Shown: piece by piece, positions 1 to 8,380 of the stretch | Position numbering within the stretch: the first letter of the stretch is position 1 | Layout: each line of letters opens with the position of its first letter | From: KLAP211 sp964650085 | Lineage (GTDB): Bacteria; Patescibacteriota; Dojkabacteria; J137 | NCBI GenBank assembly: GCA_964650085.1 | Contig: CAZYSE010000033.1 | Coordinates: 1-12,902, forward strand | Length of the DNA stretch: 12,902 bases | Reading direction: 5' to 3' | Notes under the pieces: generated by a model | What the model saw: the letters and a program-made list of their open reading frames with translations, nothing else | Databases searched by the model: none | What the model was told of the DNA's origin: nothing | Position numbers and translations under genes: made by a program

Positions 1-629
1 CCTAACAGGGGTTCTTTTCACCGTTCCCTCGCGGTACTATGCACTATCGGTCACAAAAAGTATTTAGTTTTAGCTGATGGTTCAGCTTGTTTCCTACCAG
101 ATTCCACCTGATTGGTAGTACTCAGGATCGTAGATCAGCAAGTCTCAAAGATTTTGTATACGCGACTTTAACGCTCTATGGTCCAGCATCCCAGCTGAAT
201 TTTACTATCATTGAGTTTTGTAACTTACTCTGTGACTATTTGGAGTCACAACATCTACCTCCTACAACCCCTCAAAGTCATACCGCCAAAACGGCTGGAC
301 AATCCTTCACTCAACCATTGCTGATTAAGATCTGAAACCATCCAAGATCTTTGGGTTTGAACTCTTCCCTGTTCGCTCGCCACTACTAAGAGAATTACAT
401 ATTTGTCTTTTTTCTACCTGCTACTAAGATGTTTCAGTTCGCAGAATTACCATCTACATGACTATGAATTCATCATGTGATATCTCAATAAATTGAGATG
501 GGTTTTCCCATTCGGAGATCCCCGAGTATAACGCTTCGCAGCAGCTCCTCGAGGCATTTCGCAGCTAAGCGCGTCCTTCATCGGCTTTTTGTGCCAAGGC
601 ATCCACCATATGCCCTTGTTAGCTTATTT
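1..629 (-). rRNA. rrl: 23S ribosomal RNA, 5' part (truncated by window edge)
   Basis: Read on the minus strand, the sequence begins near 629 and shows conserved 23S 5'-domain blocks: GGTGGATGCC followed by CGATGAAGGACG (about 560-605), TCCGAATGGG with AAACCCA (about 500-516), CTGAAACATCT (about 427-437), GTGGCGAGCGAAC (about 370-382), and finally TGTGACCGATAGTG plus GAGGGAACGGTGAAAAGAACC at 1-55. The last block lies near E. coli position 460-490, so the gene runs off the window after about one fifth of its length. The segment is about 100 nt longer than the E. coli or Bacillus equivalent as I remember them. The excess sits mainly around 270-358 (see findings). The 5' end was placed by aligning the AAATAAGC start to the E. 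coli GGTTAAGC start and is good to a few bases. Confidence 0.95.
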
Positions 630-652
630 CCGGTTATTCACCTTCTATTCAG

Positions 653-664
653 TTGTTAAAGATC
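653..664 (-). promoter_or_regulatory. boxA-like antitermination site before 23S rRNA
   Basis: On the minus strand this reads GATCTTTAACAA, a close match to the bacterial rRNA boxA core (CTTTAACAA). It lies in the 16S-23S spacer 24 nt upstream of the 23S start, where NusB/NusE-dependent boxA sites are commonly found. It probably keeps RNA polymerase antiterminated through the 23S gene. The call rests on motif and position only. Confidence 0.6.
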
Positions 665-698
665 AATTGATTCACTTAAAGTTTTTACACTTTCAGCT

Positions 699-724
699 AT
701 TAGCTCTCCTTCCAAAGAGCTAAT
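699..724 (-). other. Stem-loop in the 16S-23S spacer
   Basis: A perfect 9-bp inverted repeat (ATTAGCTCT at 699-707 and AGAGCTAAT at 716-724) encloses an 8-nt loop. It lies 15 nt downstream of the mature tRNA-Ala 3' end in the transcript. It has no U-tract, so an RNA-processing or spacer-folding role is more likely than termination. Confidence 0.5.
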
Positions 725-738
725 TACTAAAAATATTA

Positions 739-811
739 TGGAGTCTATGGGATTCGAACCCATGACCTCCTCATTGCAAATGAGGCGCTCTACCAACTAA
801 GCTAAGACCCC
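739..811 (-). tRNA. tRNA-Ala (anticodon UGC)
   Basis: The minus strand folds as a complete 73-nt cloverleaf. The acceptor stem is GGGGTCT/AGACTCC, with the G3-U70 wobble pair that is the identity element for alanyl-tRNA synthetase. The anticodon loop is TTTGCAA with anticodon TGC, and the T-loop is TTCGAAT. The discriminator is A and no 3' CCA is encoded, so CCA must be added by a nucleotidyltransferase. It sits between 16S and 23S rRNA, the usual place for an Ile/Ala pair. Confidence 0.98.
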
Positions 812-896
812 TACAAAGCTGCGCTTTGAAATATTAAATCTCAAATTTCAAATTTTTGAATTTTTAAGATTTCTGATTTCTTGCGATAGCAAGTAA

Positions 897-970
897 TAGG
901 CGATCCAAGACTCGAACTTGGGACCTCTCCCTTATCAGAGGAGCGCTCTAACCACCTGAGCTAATCGCCT
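897..970 (-). tRNA. tRNA-Ile (anticodon GAU)
   Basis: The minus strand gives a 74-nt cloverleaf. The acceptor stem is AGGCGAT/ATCGCCT, the D-arm contains TTAGCTCAGGTGG, the anticodon loop is CTGATAA with anticodon GAT, and the T-arm is CCAAG-TTCGAGT-CTTGG. The discriminator is A and CCA is not encoded. An AT-rich spacer of 85 nt separates it from tRNA-Ala, and it lies 182 nt downstream of the 16S 3' end in the transcript. Confidence 0.98.
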
Positions 971-1067
971 GTTTTAGGTATATATCAGTCAAGTGGCAGC
1001 TATAAAGCCACCATCTTCATCTTTAATTTAAAGGTTCTTTTGTATCCGATTCATAAATTGAATCCTC

Positions 1068-1112
1068 AAAAGTGATAAGGAACATTGTCAAAACATCTTT
1101 GGGCAGTCTAAA
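1068..1112 (-). other. 16S precursor processing stem, 3' arm
   Basis: This stretch downstream of 16S is complementary in the transcript to the 16S leader at 2821-2864. It has a perfect 16-bp core (1068-1083 with 2849-2864) and further paired blocks over GTCAAAA, CTTTGGGCA and TCTAAA. This is the expected double-stranded substrate for RNase III-type excision of pre-16S rRNA. The pairing may extend outward through an AATTGAA block near 1057-1063. Confidence 0.8.
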
Positions 1113-1142
1113 ACTTGGGTTTCGATCATTTTATTGACCGAT

Positions 1143-1152
1143 ACTCCTTTTG

Positions 1153-1160
<8 letters not shown>
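1143..1160 (-). other. Hairpin sequestering the anti-Shine-Dalgarno tail in pre-16S
   Basis: The last bases of 16S (ACTCCTTT on the minus strand) are followed after CA by AAAGGAGT, a perfect inverted repeat. As RNA it would form about 7 bp with a UCAA loop, so the anti-SD is base-paired until the 3' end is matured. Similar TCCTT/AAGGA pairings follow 16S in Bacillus as I recall, so the arrangement is not unique. Confidence 0.6.
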
Positions 1161-2676
<1,516 letters not shown>

Positions 2677-2777
2677 ATTTAACCCACCGAAGTCCGAAGA
2701 CGAAGATGGGGTCAATATTTAAGTTTGCTAATTTAATAGCGGAAAAATTTAGAAACAACTAATTGCTTAGTGTTTCT

Positions 2778-2810
2778 GGAATAGCTTTCTGTCGATTCCA
2801 AAACAGAAAG
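2778..2810 (-). other. Leader hairpin(s) upstream of 16S rRNA
   Basis: The leader transcript contains CTTTCTGT/ACAGAAAG (8 bp, perfect) and an overlapping alternative GGAAT/ATTCC pair. The two stems interleave, and the loops are too short for a stable pseudoknot, so they are mutually exclusive. They lie inside the loop closed by the long processing stem. Confidence 0.4.
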
Positions 2811-2820
2811 TTTACAAGAG

Positions 2821-2864
2821 TTTAGATTTGCCCAAAGAAAATTTTGACGTTCCTTATCACTTTT
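2821..2864 (-). other. 16S precursor processing stem, 5' arm
   Basis: This part of the rRNA leader pairs with 1068-1112 downstream of 16S. The 16-nt block at 2849-2864 is exactly complementary in the RNA to 1068-1083, and the TTTAGA and TGCCCAAAG blocks also have partners in register. It is the 5' strand of the stem that brackets 16S for endonucleolytic release. Confidence 0.8.
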
Positions 2865-2933
2865 AAAAGTTCAATTGTTATTATGGGATAATCTTTGCAC
2901 TTCTTAAAGTGACTCTAAGATAAGTGTGATGTG

Positions 2934-2963
2934 ATTGTATCAAATATTGCTAGTTTTGGTCAA
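2934..2963 (-). promoter_or_regulatory. Predicted rRNA operon promoter
   Basis: On the minus strand there is a -35 box TTGACC (2958-2963, 5/6 match), an 18-bp spacer and a -10 box TACAAT (2934-2939, 5/6 match), preceded by TGA, which supplies an extended -10 TG. Transcription would start near 2927, giving a leader of about 250 nt that contains the 5' processing arm. This is the best sigma70-type promoter upstream of 16S. A weaker alternative (TTTAAG, 17 nt, CATAAT) lies about 50 nt downstream. Confidence 0.65.
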
Positions 2964-2979
2964 GAGAAAAAGTGAAGAA

Positions 2980-3141
2980 AATTTATAGCACAGGCGGGTA
3001 ATGAATGTGTTGCAAAAAGGCGAAAAGGGACGAAGGTTTAAAAGCTAAAAACAAGAATTCTGGGCCAAGCGTCTTAAATCACCCTAAAGCCCCTACAGAT
3101 TTACATTCCCGCAAGTAAAGCAGCCATGAAAAAATTCTCCT
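2980..3141. other. Non-coding stretch upstream of the rRNA promoter
   Basis: I see no gene, RNA gene or clear hairpin between the rRNA promoter and the hairpin cluster that begins at 3142. The short reading frames here lack family features. The stretch is AT-rich except for GC-richer patches near 3060-3110. Confidence 0.5.
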
Positions 3142-3217
3142 CCCGATAAATCGGGTATCCCCTCTTATCCTTCGAGAGTCTCAGGATGACAAGAGGGGAA
3201 AGATTGCGTAAGCAATC
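3142..3217. repeat. Cluster of three hairpins, REP/MITE-like
   Basis: Three perfect inverted repeats follow one another. CCCGAT-AA-ATCGGG lies at 3142-3155. A long composite stem has TCCCCTCTT at 3158-3166 and AAGAGGGGA at 3191-3199, with inner pairs ATCCT/AGGAT (3167-3171 and 3183-3187) and GAGA/TCTC (3174-3182). GATTGC-GTAA-GCAATC lies at 3202-3217, with a GNRA-type loop. The core, with ATCCTTCGA followed by CTCAGGATGACA, resembles dispersed palindromic intergenic repeats that I recall from many bacterial genomes. It could also serve as a terminator zone for the VanW gene. Confidence 0.6.
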
Positions 3218-3237
3218 AGGGGAGTTATAGTCGTGCA

Positions 3238-3304
3238 CTTTGGATTTTAGATATTGGAAATTGGAGCTTAGAGATTATAATTTGGGATTTAGTTTTTGGG
3301 TTTT
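3238..3304. repeat. Degenerate G/T-rich intergenic repeat, block A
   Basis: The plus strand is a run of degenerate units such as TTTGGATTTTAG, ATATTGG, TTTGGGATTTAG and TTTTTGGGTTTTCG. It shares TTAGATATTGG (3247-3257) with the block near 8469-8479, in the same orientation. It carries no plausible protein. The short reading frame through it is low-complexity translation of the repeat. Confidence 0.5.
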
Positions 3305-3334
3305 CGAACTTCAAGCTTCTAGCTTCAAACTTCG
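3305..3334 (-). terminator. Possible terminator hairpin after the VanW gene
   Basis: Just after the stop codon at 3336, the minus strand can form a stem-loop: inner stem AAGCT-AGA-AGCTT, extended by TTTGA/TGAAG with one G-G mismatch. It lacks a U-tract, so intrinsic termination is doubtful. It may be a chance fold within the repeat block. Confidence 0.25.
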
Positions 3335-3335
3335 A

Positions 3336-4964
3336 TTAATATGGAGCATACATATAGTAGTCGCTTGTGAAGGTTTCTTGTCTTGTAACTACACCTTTAT
3401 CAGTAACTGTTCTATCGAAGCTACCTTTGTAAATTCCTGGTAATCTTTCGTCCCATTTTCTAAAATTGTTCAATACAACTTCTCTATTTTTAGCTTTTGG
3501 AGAAGTCATTACTTTTACTCTTAAATATTGCCAACCGTCTGCTTCCCACATTTCAGATTTGAAAATTACTGGGTATGCTAAATCGTTCACAAATTTTAGA
3601 TCAATTTTAGGATTAGTTAGGTATGTTGCGTCTACAACATTTTGCTCATATGGCCATTCATATTTTGGTAAGCTCCATCCATGAGCGTATCTTTCGGTTA
3701 TTGGGAATCCAGCTTCAATAGCGGCTCTAAATATAGTAGTCGATGAGCTACAAATTCCCATTTCGATTGCTCTCCCGCTTGGAGTTCTCCAAATATCTTG
3801 CAATGATGGAGACAACATATTATAGAATGAATACTCCTGACCTGGATTGAGAAGATAATTATCTATCTCTTGAACTCCAACCTTTCCATTCTCTATATTA
3901 TAGTTAAGGCGACTTTCACCTCGTGATAATTCGTAAGAGAAATCTTCGACAACTTTACCTTCTAAGATATACCAAGGTGCCGTTGCTTTAAATACCATTT
4001 TAACATCCTTATTTACAGGGTCAGCGCTCCACCTTACGATGTTGCTCATACTTGAATCTATATCAAGTGACCTTCCTTCTTTATATGGTGCAAATAATCT
4101 GATCTTTCCTCCGACTTCTTCGTACTGGCCTTCATTTAGCGCAACTTCAGTTTTCTGTTTTAGTGCAGTTAAGAACTTTTTCAGATTATCTTTATTATAT
4201 ATTCCCCAAGACAAATCGCCTTCTTCACTTAAATACATTCCCATAAAACTCAGCACTTCTTCATTTTTGATTTCGCCGAATCTTTGGAACTTTGCAGTGA
4301 TTGCATTTGAATCGTATTTATATCGATTACAAATTAAGAACACATCTTGTGCAGTACCTTCAGACAGAATTTCGGATTTTTCAATCTTCACCTCTTTATC
4401 TTGAACAATGTTGTCAGAGATCTCTTTGCTCACCTTTTGAATATCTACAAGTTTTGCAGAAAGACCATCTTTTGAGCATCCAACTACTCTACCGTCGTCT
4501 TCTAAGAATTTAAATTCTCCATCATTAAATAGCTTGAACTCGCTGATAATTTTATTTACATTGAATTTATATTCGTATGAGAATTCTAAACGGTTTGTTA
4601 CACTCACAATCTCCTCCATTACTTTTACAAAATTTGAATCTCTTCCAACGTTTTGTATGTCTTCCAAGTACAGTTCAGGAGAAAGATCTTTTGTACTATA
4701 TTCTTTTGTTTCCTTTCCTATTGTTAGTTTTATCGTTGATGGAAGATTACTCAGTGCCTCTGTTTCGTATTGAACCCTAACATCCCCCACATCCATTAAT
4801 CCAATGTTAGCGTCTTCGAGATAAATGTTTGGAAGAATTCTATCTTTGTCTATTATATTGACGAAGATACCTACGAGAACTAGGGTTGAAATTGCGGCAA
4901 GAGTAAGTGAGGCGACAAGTGTGCCCAAAGTTACAGATACAGAAATGAGTATCTTCTTTGACAT
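3336..4964 (-). CDS. Membrane-anchored VanW-domain protein
   Basis: This 542-residue protein has an N-terminal hydrophobic segment (about residues 5-36), so most of it should lie outside the membrane. A long middle region (about 40-340) fits the extracellular domains that usually precede VanW and shows no catalytic motif I recognise. The VanW domain spans about 349-450: GESRLNYNI at 349, NPGQEYSFYN at 373-382, MGICSSSTTIFRAA around Cys405, ITERYAHGW with His428, and VDAT with Asp445. The C-terminal strand-rich tail (about 470-542, with KGSFDRTVTDKGVVTRQ) resembles a G5-like module. The family is named for vanW of vancomycin-resistance clusters, but its biochemical role is not established. A peptidoglycan or envelope function is inferred. 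The ATG start has no Shine-Dalgarno sequence. A weak promoter lies at 4992-5020. The gene appears monocistronic, and its stop is TAA. Confidence 0.88.
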   Translation of the reverse strand: MSKKILISVSVTLGTLVASLTLAAISTLVLVGIFVNIIDKDRILPNIYLEDANIGLMDVGDVRVQYETEALSNLPSTIKLTIGKETKEYSTKDLSPELYLEDIQNVGRDSNFVKVMEEIVSVTNRLEFSYEYKFNVNKIISEFKLFNDGEFKFLEDDGRVVGCSKDGLSAKLVDIQKVSKEISDNIVQDKEVKIEKSEILSEGTAQDVFLICNRYKYDSNAITAKFQRFGEIKNEEVLSFMGMYLSEEGDLSWGIYNKDNLKKFLTALKQKTEVALNEGQYEEVGGKIRLFAPYKEGRSLDIDSSMSNIVRWSADPVNKDVKMVFKATAPWYILEGKVVEDFSYELSRGESRLNYNIENGKVGVQEIDNYLLNPGQEYSFYNMLSPSLQDIWRTPSGRAIEMGICSSSTTIFRAAIEAGFPITERYAHGWSLPKYEWPYEQNVVDATYLTNPKIDLKFVNDLAYPVIFKSEMWEADGWQYLRVKVMTSPKAKNREVVLNNFRKWDERLPGIYKGSFDRTVTDKGVVTRQETFTSDYYMYAPY

Positions 4965-4991
4965 GTAAAAATAGTTAATTAGTGCAACTAC

Positions 4992-5020
4992 ATAATGCAG
5001 GAAAAAAGGAAGGTTTGCAA
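4992..5020 (-). promoter_or_regulatory. Weak predicted promoter for the VanW gene
   Basis: The minus strand has TTGCAA (5015-5020), a 17-bp spacer and CATTAT (4992-4997), 4/6 matches each. It ends 28 nt upstream of the ATG. It is the only well-spaced pair I found close to the start, and support is modest. Confidence 0.35.
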
Positions 5021-5030
5021 GAGGATGTGA

Positions 5031-5090
5031 GTCATGGGCTTTGGGTCGTGAGCTTTGGGTTATAGGTTATAGGTTTTAGGTCTTAAATTT
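5031..5090. repeat. Degenerate G/T-rich intergenic repeat, block B
   Basis: The plus strand contains two TTTGGGT units, tandem TTATAGG and TTTTAGG. The 22 bases at 5059-5080 match 8389-8410 at 20 positions in the same orientation. The rest of the 332-nt spacer (4965-5296) holds the weak VanW promoter and an imperfect TCCCG/CGGGA pair near 5151-5176. I see no gene in it. Confidence 0.5.
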
Positions 5091-5296
5091 TACCTTCATC
5101 TCTAAGTAGTAACTTTTTCTTTTTACCAAATTGTAAATCGTCACTAAGTGTCCCGTTGTGGGCAATTACTGCGGGATCCAAATCAAGAGAACGTTGTGAG
5201 TATTTTTTGAATCTTAGATCTTAGAACTTCGATCTTTTTAAAGGAAGGTTGAATAATTTAAACACATTAGGAAAGGGCAGCGAAGATTCTGAACAC

Positions 5297-5794
5297 TTAT
5301 AGTATTTCGTAGTATGAGTTCTTTGTTTTACCTACTTGTTTAACTACTCCAAGTTTTTCTAATTTATCCATGTCTCTTCGAAGAGTTCGTTCACTTACTC
5401 CAGCGAAATGTTTTCTAATTTCTGGTATTGCAATCTCGGTCTTATCCGAAATAAGTCTTTGAATTTTATCTATTCTGTTTACTCCGGTAGACAAATTGCT
5501 TGTTACCTTTGCTGGAGCAGAAGCTTTTGGAGCTACTTTTTTAACAATTTCTCTTACAGTCTCTCTAGCTTTTTGAAAGTTTTTATCTTTTAAGACTTCT
5601 TGTTCGAATTCTTTTACTTCTTCCATTAGATCATCTCTATTTTGTTCTAGTGTTCTTGAGACTTTAGTATATAGAGAGTTAGCTTTTTTGCTAATGTTTT
5701 GAAGATCTTTATTTATGTTTTTGTTGTTCTTGAGGTATAGGTAAGCAGATAAACCAAAACCTAATATTGCCAACCACTTATATATGAATTTCAT
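5297..5794 (-). CDS. Membrane-anchored DeoR-type winged-helix protein
   Basis: This 165-residue protein has three parts. There is one N-terminal transmembrane helix (about residues 4-22, KWLAILGFGLSAYLYL). A charged, probably coiled-coil stretch follows (about 25-95, reminiscent of YtxH-type membrane proteins), then a short Ala/Pro/Lys linker. The C-terminal winged helix-turn-helix (about 107-165) begins RIDKIQRLISDKTEIAIPEI, has the recognition helix SERTLRRDMDKLEKLG (134-149), and ends in a wing KNSYYEI. The HTH resembles the DeoR or HTH_11 class, which normally binds DNA. With only three N-terminal residues before the helix, the HTH is most likely cytoplasmic (inference). The ATG lies 2 nt after the polA stop, so the two genes are almost certainly co-transcribed and coupled. 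There is no effector domain. It could be a transcription regulator, a membrane-to-DNA tether, or a protein using the wHTH for protein contacts. Confidence 0.82.
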   Translation of the reverse strand: MKFIYKWLAILGFGLSAYLYLKNNKNINKDLQNISKKANSLYTKVSRTLEQNRDDLMEEVKEFEQEVLKDKNFQKARETVREIVKKVAPKASAPAKVTSNLSTGVNRIDKIQRLISDKTEIAIPEIRKHFAGVSERTLRRDMDKLEKLGVVKQVGKTKNSYYEIL

Positions 5795-5796
5795 AC

Positions 5797-8340
5797 TTAT
5801 TCGCTAACTTCGTATTTATTTAAGCTACCCCAGCGATCTCCTGTATTCACTTCTACTTTGAATTCAACACCTAAATCGTATACTTCTTTCATAACATGAT
5901 ATAACTTTCGGACAAAGAGTTCAATATTGTCCGAACTATTTTTACATTCAAAAAGATATTCGTCGTGGATCTGGGCAACTAGCTTGTTTTCCGAATTAGT
6001 AGAATCGTCCATTTTGGTCAAGACTAGCTTCATAATATCTGCTGCACTTCCCTGAATTATAAAATTGAAGAGTTCTCGTTCGGCTGCAGACCTAATGTTC
6101 CTATTATTTGATCTAATCATTTCGTTATATCTTCTTCTTCCTAAAACTGTTTCTGTGTAACCAGTATTTTTTGCATCATTTAGGACTTTGTCCATAAAGA
6201 TTTTTATTTTCGGATACGTATCGTAGAATTTGCTAATAAATTGACTAGCTACATCCCTTGGAATCTTCAATCTGTCCGAAAGTCCGAATGCTGATATACC
6301 ATATATTATGCTGAAATTGACCGTTTTACCAACATCTCTTTGTTGTTTAGTTACGTCTTTTTCTTCGACATTAAACAGCTGAGAAGCAGTCAAAATATGG
6401 ACATCTTTATTGGTATTATAGTACTCCAACATTGTCTCTTCTTCAGCTAAGGCTGCCAAAATTCTCAACTCTTGCTGAGAATAATCGAAAGAAATTAGAA
6501 CAGTTTCGTCTGTAGATCTGAAAGCATTTCGAATATTAACTCCGTAGAATTCTCCCTTAGGAATGTTTTGTAGGTTAGGATTTGTAGAGGAAAATCTTCC
6601 ACTAACCGCACCTATTTGGTTGAAAGTGCCGTGAATTCTTCCATCTACAGGACTAATATAGTCTGGTAATGGTAATAAATAAGTACTTATCATTTTATCT
6701 AGTTCGCGATATTCGAGGATCAGTCCAATAATAGGGTCTTGATCATACAAGTCCATTAACGTTCTTTCATCTGTACTAAATGCTCCTGTTTTTGTCTTCC
6801 TTGCCCCTGAAAGCTTTCTCTCTACGAATAGTAATTCACCGACCTGCTTTGGAGAATTCACGTTAATCTCATGACCCGCCTGCGAAAAAATTCTCTGTTG
6901 AACGTTTAATCTATCCTTTTGTAGAGCTTCTAAACCTTTGACAAGATCATCCCTATCTACAAAAATGCCGTTTTCTTCCATCTTTATTACTACTGGCAAA
7001 ATCTCATTTTCGAGCGCAATTACCTTGCTGTCTTTATACTCAGACAGTAATACCTGGTAGGCTTTTTTCATTTCGGCGATGATTTTACTTGGATTTTCTG
7101 TAGGCTCTGCTCCAAAAAATCTTAGGACACTATTAATTGTAGGAGTTACTTTGCCACCTCCGATCACAACTCCAGAAATCATTAAATCCATATGTGAAGA
7201 AGCTTCTTTCAGAATGTCCTTCATTTCCTTAATATTGAAGGCTATTAACTTCTTACCTTTTAATGCTTCCTTAGTTTCGGATTTACTTGCTCCATAAAGA
7301 GTCTCCGTATCTCCAGACAAGATGAATTCATTCTCTTCTTTTCTGAAGACAAAGATCTCGCTGGATGAGGCTAGTTCAGATAGGTTTGTAGATAACGTTG
7401 AAGGGTCAAAAGACATTTCAATTGCCTCTGGTTCTGAGAATAGGTCCACTGCTCCATGCTCGCCAAATGCCTTAGCCACCTTATCTAATTTGACTATTAA
7501 ACTCTTGAACTCCAACTCTGCAAAAATATCTTTTGCTTTGCTCAAATTAACCCCAACAAACTTTGCCTTGGTAACATCGAATACAATTGGGATAGCGGTA
7601 TTTATAGTAGCTAGGTGTTTCGACATCTGGGCAATCTCGAGATTCTCAATCATTTTTTCTTTATATCGCTTATCTACTTCTTCTATTCTTTTATATATTT
7701 CTTCCAGTGTTCCAAACTTAGCGATTAGATCTACTGCACCCTTTGGACCAATTCCTCTTACTCCAGGAATGTTGTCTGACGCATCTCCAGCAATTGATTT
7801 GTAGTCTGGAACTTGCTCTGGATAAATTCCAAGTTTCTCTTTGACTTCTTCCCGTTCAAATATTTTTGATTCTGAAAACTTACGAGATGCTAAGTATATC
7901 TTCGTTTTTCCATCTATGAGCTGAAACAGGTCTTGATCTCCAGTTACCACGATAATATCTGACCACTCTGCGGACAACGTTTTAGTAACAGTTCCAATAA
8001 TGTCATCGGCCTCTATCCCATCAGATCGGAGCATTGTGATGTTCATAGCATCTAACAGTTCTGCTATGCGCGGAATTTGGACAACCATTAGGTTGTCTGC
8101 CTCGTCTCTATTCGATTTATAGAACGAATAGTCGGTTTGTCTTGAGGTTGCTCCTGCAGAATCCATAACTGCAAGCACATGAGTTGGGTTGAACTTTAAA
8201 ATTACGTCTAACAATAATGAAGAAAACCCAAAAACTGCGTTAACTGGCTCTCCTTTTGTGTTAGTCAAGGATGCAGGAAAAGCATAGTAGGCTCTATAGA
8301 TTAACGCAAAACAGTCAATGATTAGGAGTCGATTATTCAC
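5797..8340 (-). CDS. polA: DNA polymerase I (5' nuclease plus polymerase, inactive proofreading domain)
   Basis: This 847-residue family A polymerase fills gaps and removes RNA primers in replication and repair. Residues 1-290 are the 5'-3' exonuclease/FEN domain: LLIIDCFALIYRAYYAF (Asp9), YKSNRDE, GIEADDIIGT (Asp112, Asp113), VVTGDQDLFQL (Asp135, Asp137) and AGDASDNIPGVRGIGPKGA. Residues 300-410 occupy the 3'-5' exonuclease position but lack the catalytic acidic residues, as in Taq polymerase. Residues 440-847 are the polymerase: motif A SFDYSQQELRI (Asp619), motif B RDVGKTVNFSIIYG (Arg668, Lys672, Phe676, Tyr680), and motif C AQIHDEYLFE (His792, Asp793, Glu794). The start is GTG at 8340, because an in-frame TAA lies 12 nt upstream and no in-frame ATG is available. 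There is no Shine-Dalgarno sequence. The length is slightly below the E. coli enzyme (928). The membrane-anchored HTH gene follows after 2 nt. Confidence 0.97.
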   Translation of the reverse strand: MNNRLLIIDCFALIYRAYYAFPASLTNTKGEPVNAVFGFSSLLLDVILKFNPTHVLAVMDSAGATSRQTDYSFYKSNRDEADNLMVVQIPRIAELLDAMNITMLRSDGIEADDIIGTVTKTLSAEWSDIIVVTGDQDLFQLIDGKTKIYLASRKFSESKIFEREEVKEKLGIYPEQVPDYKSIAGDASDNIPGVRGIGPKGAVDLIAKFGTLEEIYKRIEEVDKRYKEKMIENLEIAQMSKHLATINTAIPIVFDVTKAKFVGVNLSKAKDIFAELEFKSLIVKLDKVAKAFGEHGAVDLFSEPEAIEMSFDPSTLSTNLSELASSSEIFVFRKEENEFILSGDTETLYGASKSETKEALKGKKLIAFNIKEMKDILKEASSHMDLMISGVVIGGGKVTPTINSVLRFFGAEPTENPSKIIAEMKKAYQVLLSEYKDSKVIALENEILPVVIKMEENGIFVDRDDLVKGLEALQKDRLNVQQRIFSQAGHEINVNSPKQVGELLFVERKLSGARKTKTGAFSTDERTLMDLYDQDPIIGLILEYRELDKMISTYLLPLPDYISPVDGRIHGTFNQIGAVSGRFSSTNPNLQNIPKGEFYGVNIRNAFRSTDETVLISFDYSQQELRILAALAEEETMLEYYNTNKDVHILTASQLFNVEEKDVTKQQRDVGKTVNFSIIYGISAFGLSDRLKIPRDVASQFISKFYDTYPKIKIFMDKVLNDAKNTGYTETVLGRRRYNEMIRSNNRNIRSAAERELFNFIIQGSAADIMKLVLTKMDDSTNSENKLVAQIHDEYLFECKNSSDNIELFVRKLYHVMKEVYDLGVEFKVEVNTGDRWGSLNKYEVSE

Positions 8341-8380
8341 GGTGAAAATTTAACTAAGTAAGTTTAACATGGGAAAGAAA

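Noticed and set aside
2778..2810. H-type pseudoknot in the 16S leader.
   Set aside because: The interleaved stems have connecting loops of 2-3 nt, too short to span an 8-bp stem. Alternative hairpins are more likely.
3240..3443. A plus-strand frame of 67 codons.
   Set aside because: Its first half is translation of the G/T-rich repeat and its second half is antisense to the VanW gene.
5205..5240. Possible terminator around AGATC/GATCT downstream of the HTH gene.
   Set aside because: The stem is only 5 bp with a 10-nt loop, and in the gene's own orientation there is no U-tract. The T-tract is on the opposite strand.
7300..7330. A DTET string in polA (residues 344-347) that looks like the proofreading exonuclease motif I.
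   Set aside because: It lies after, not within, the expected strand, has no following exonuclease context, and motif II lacks its aspartate. It is probably coincidence.
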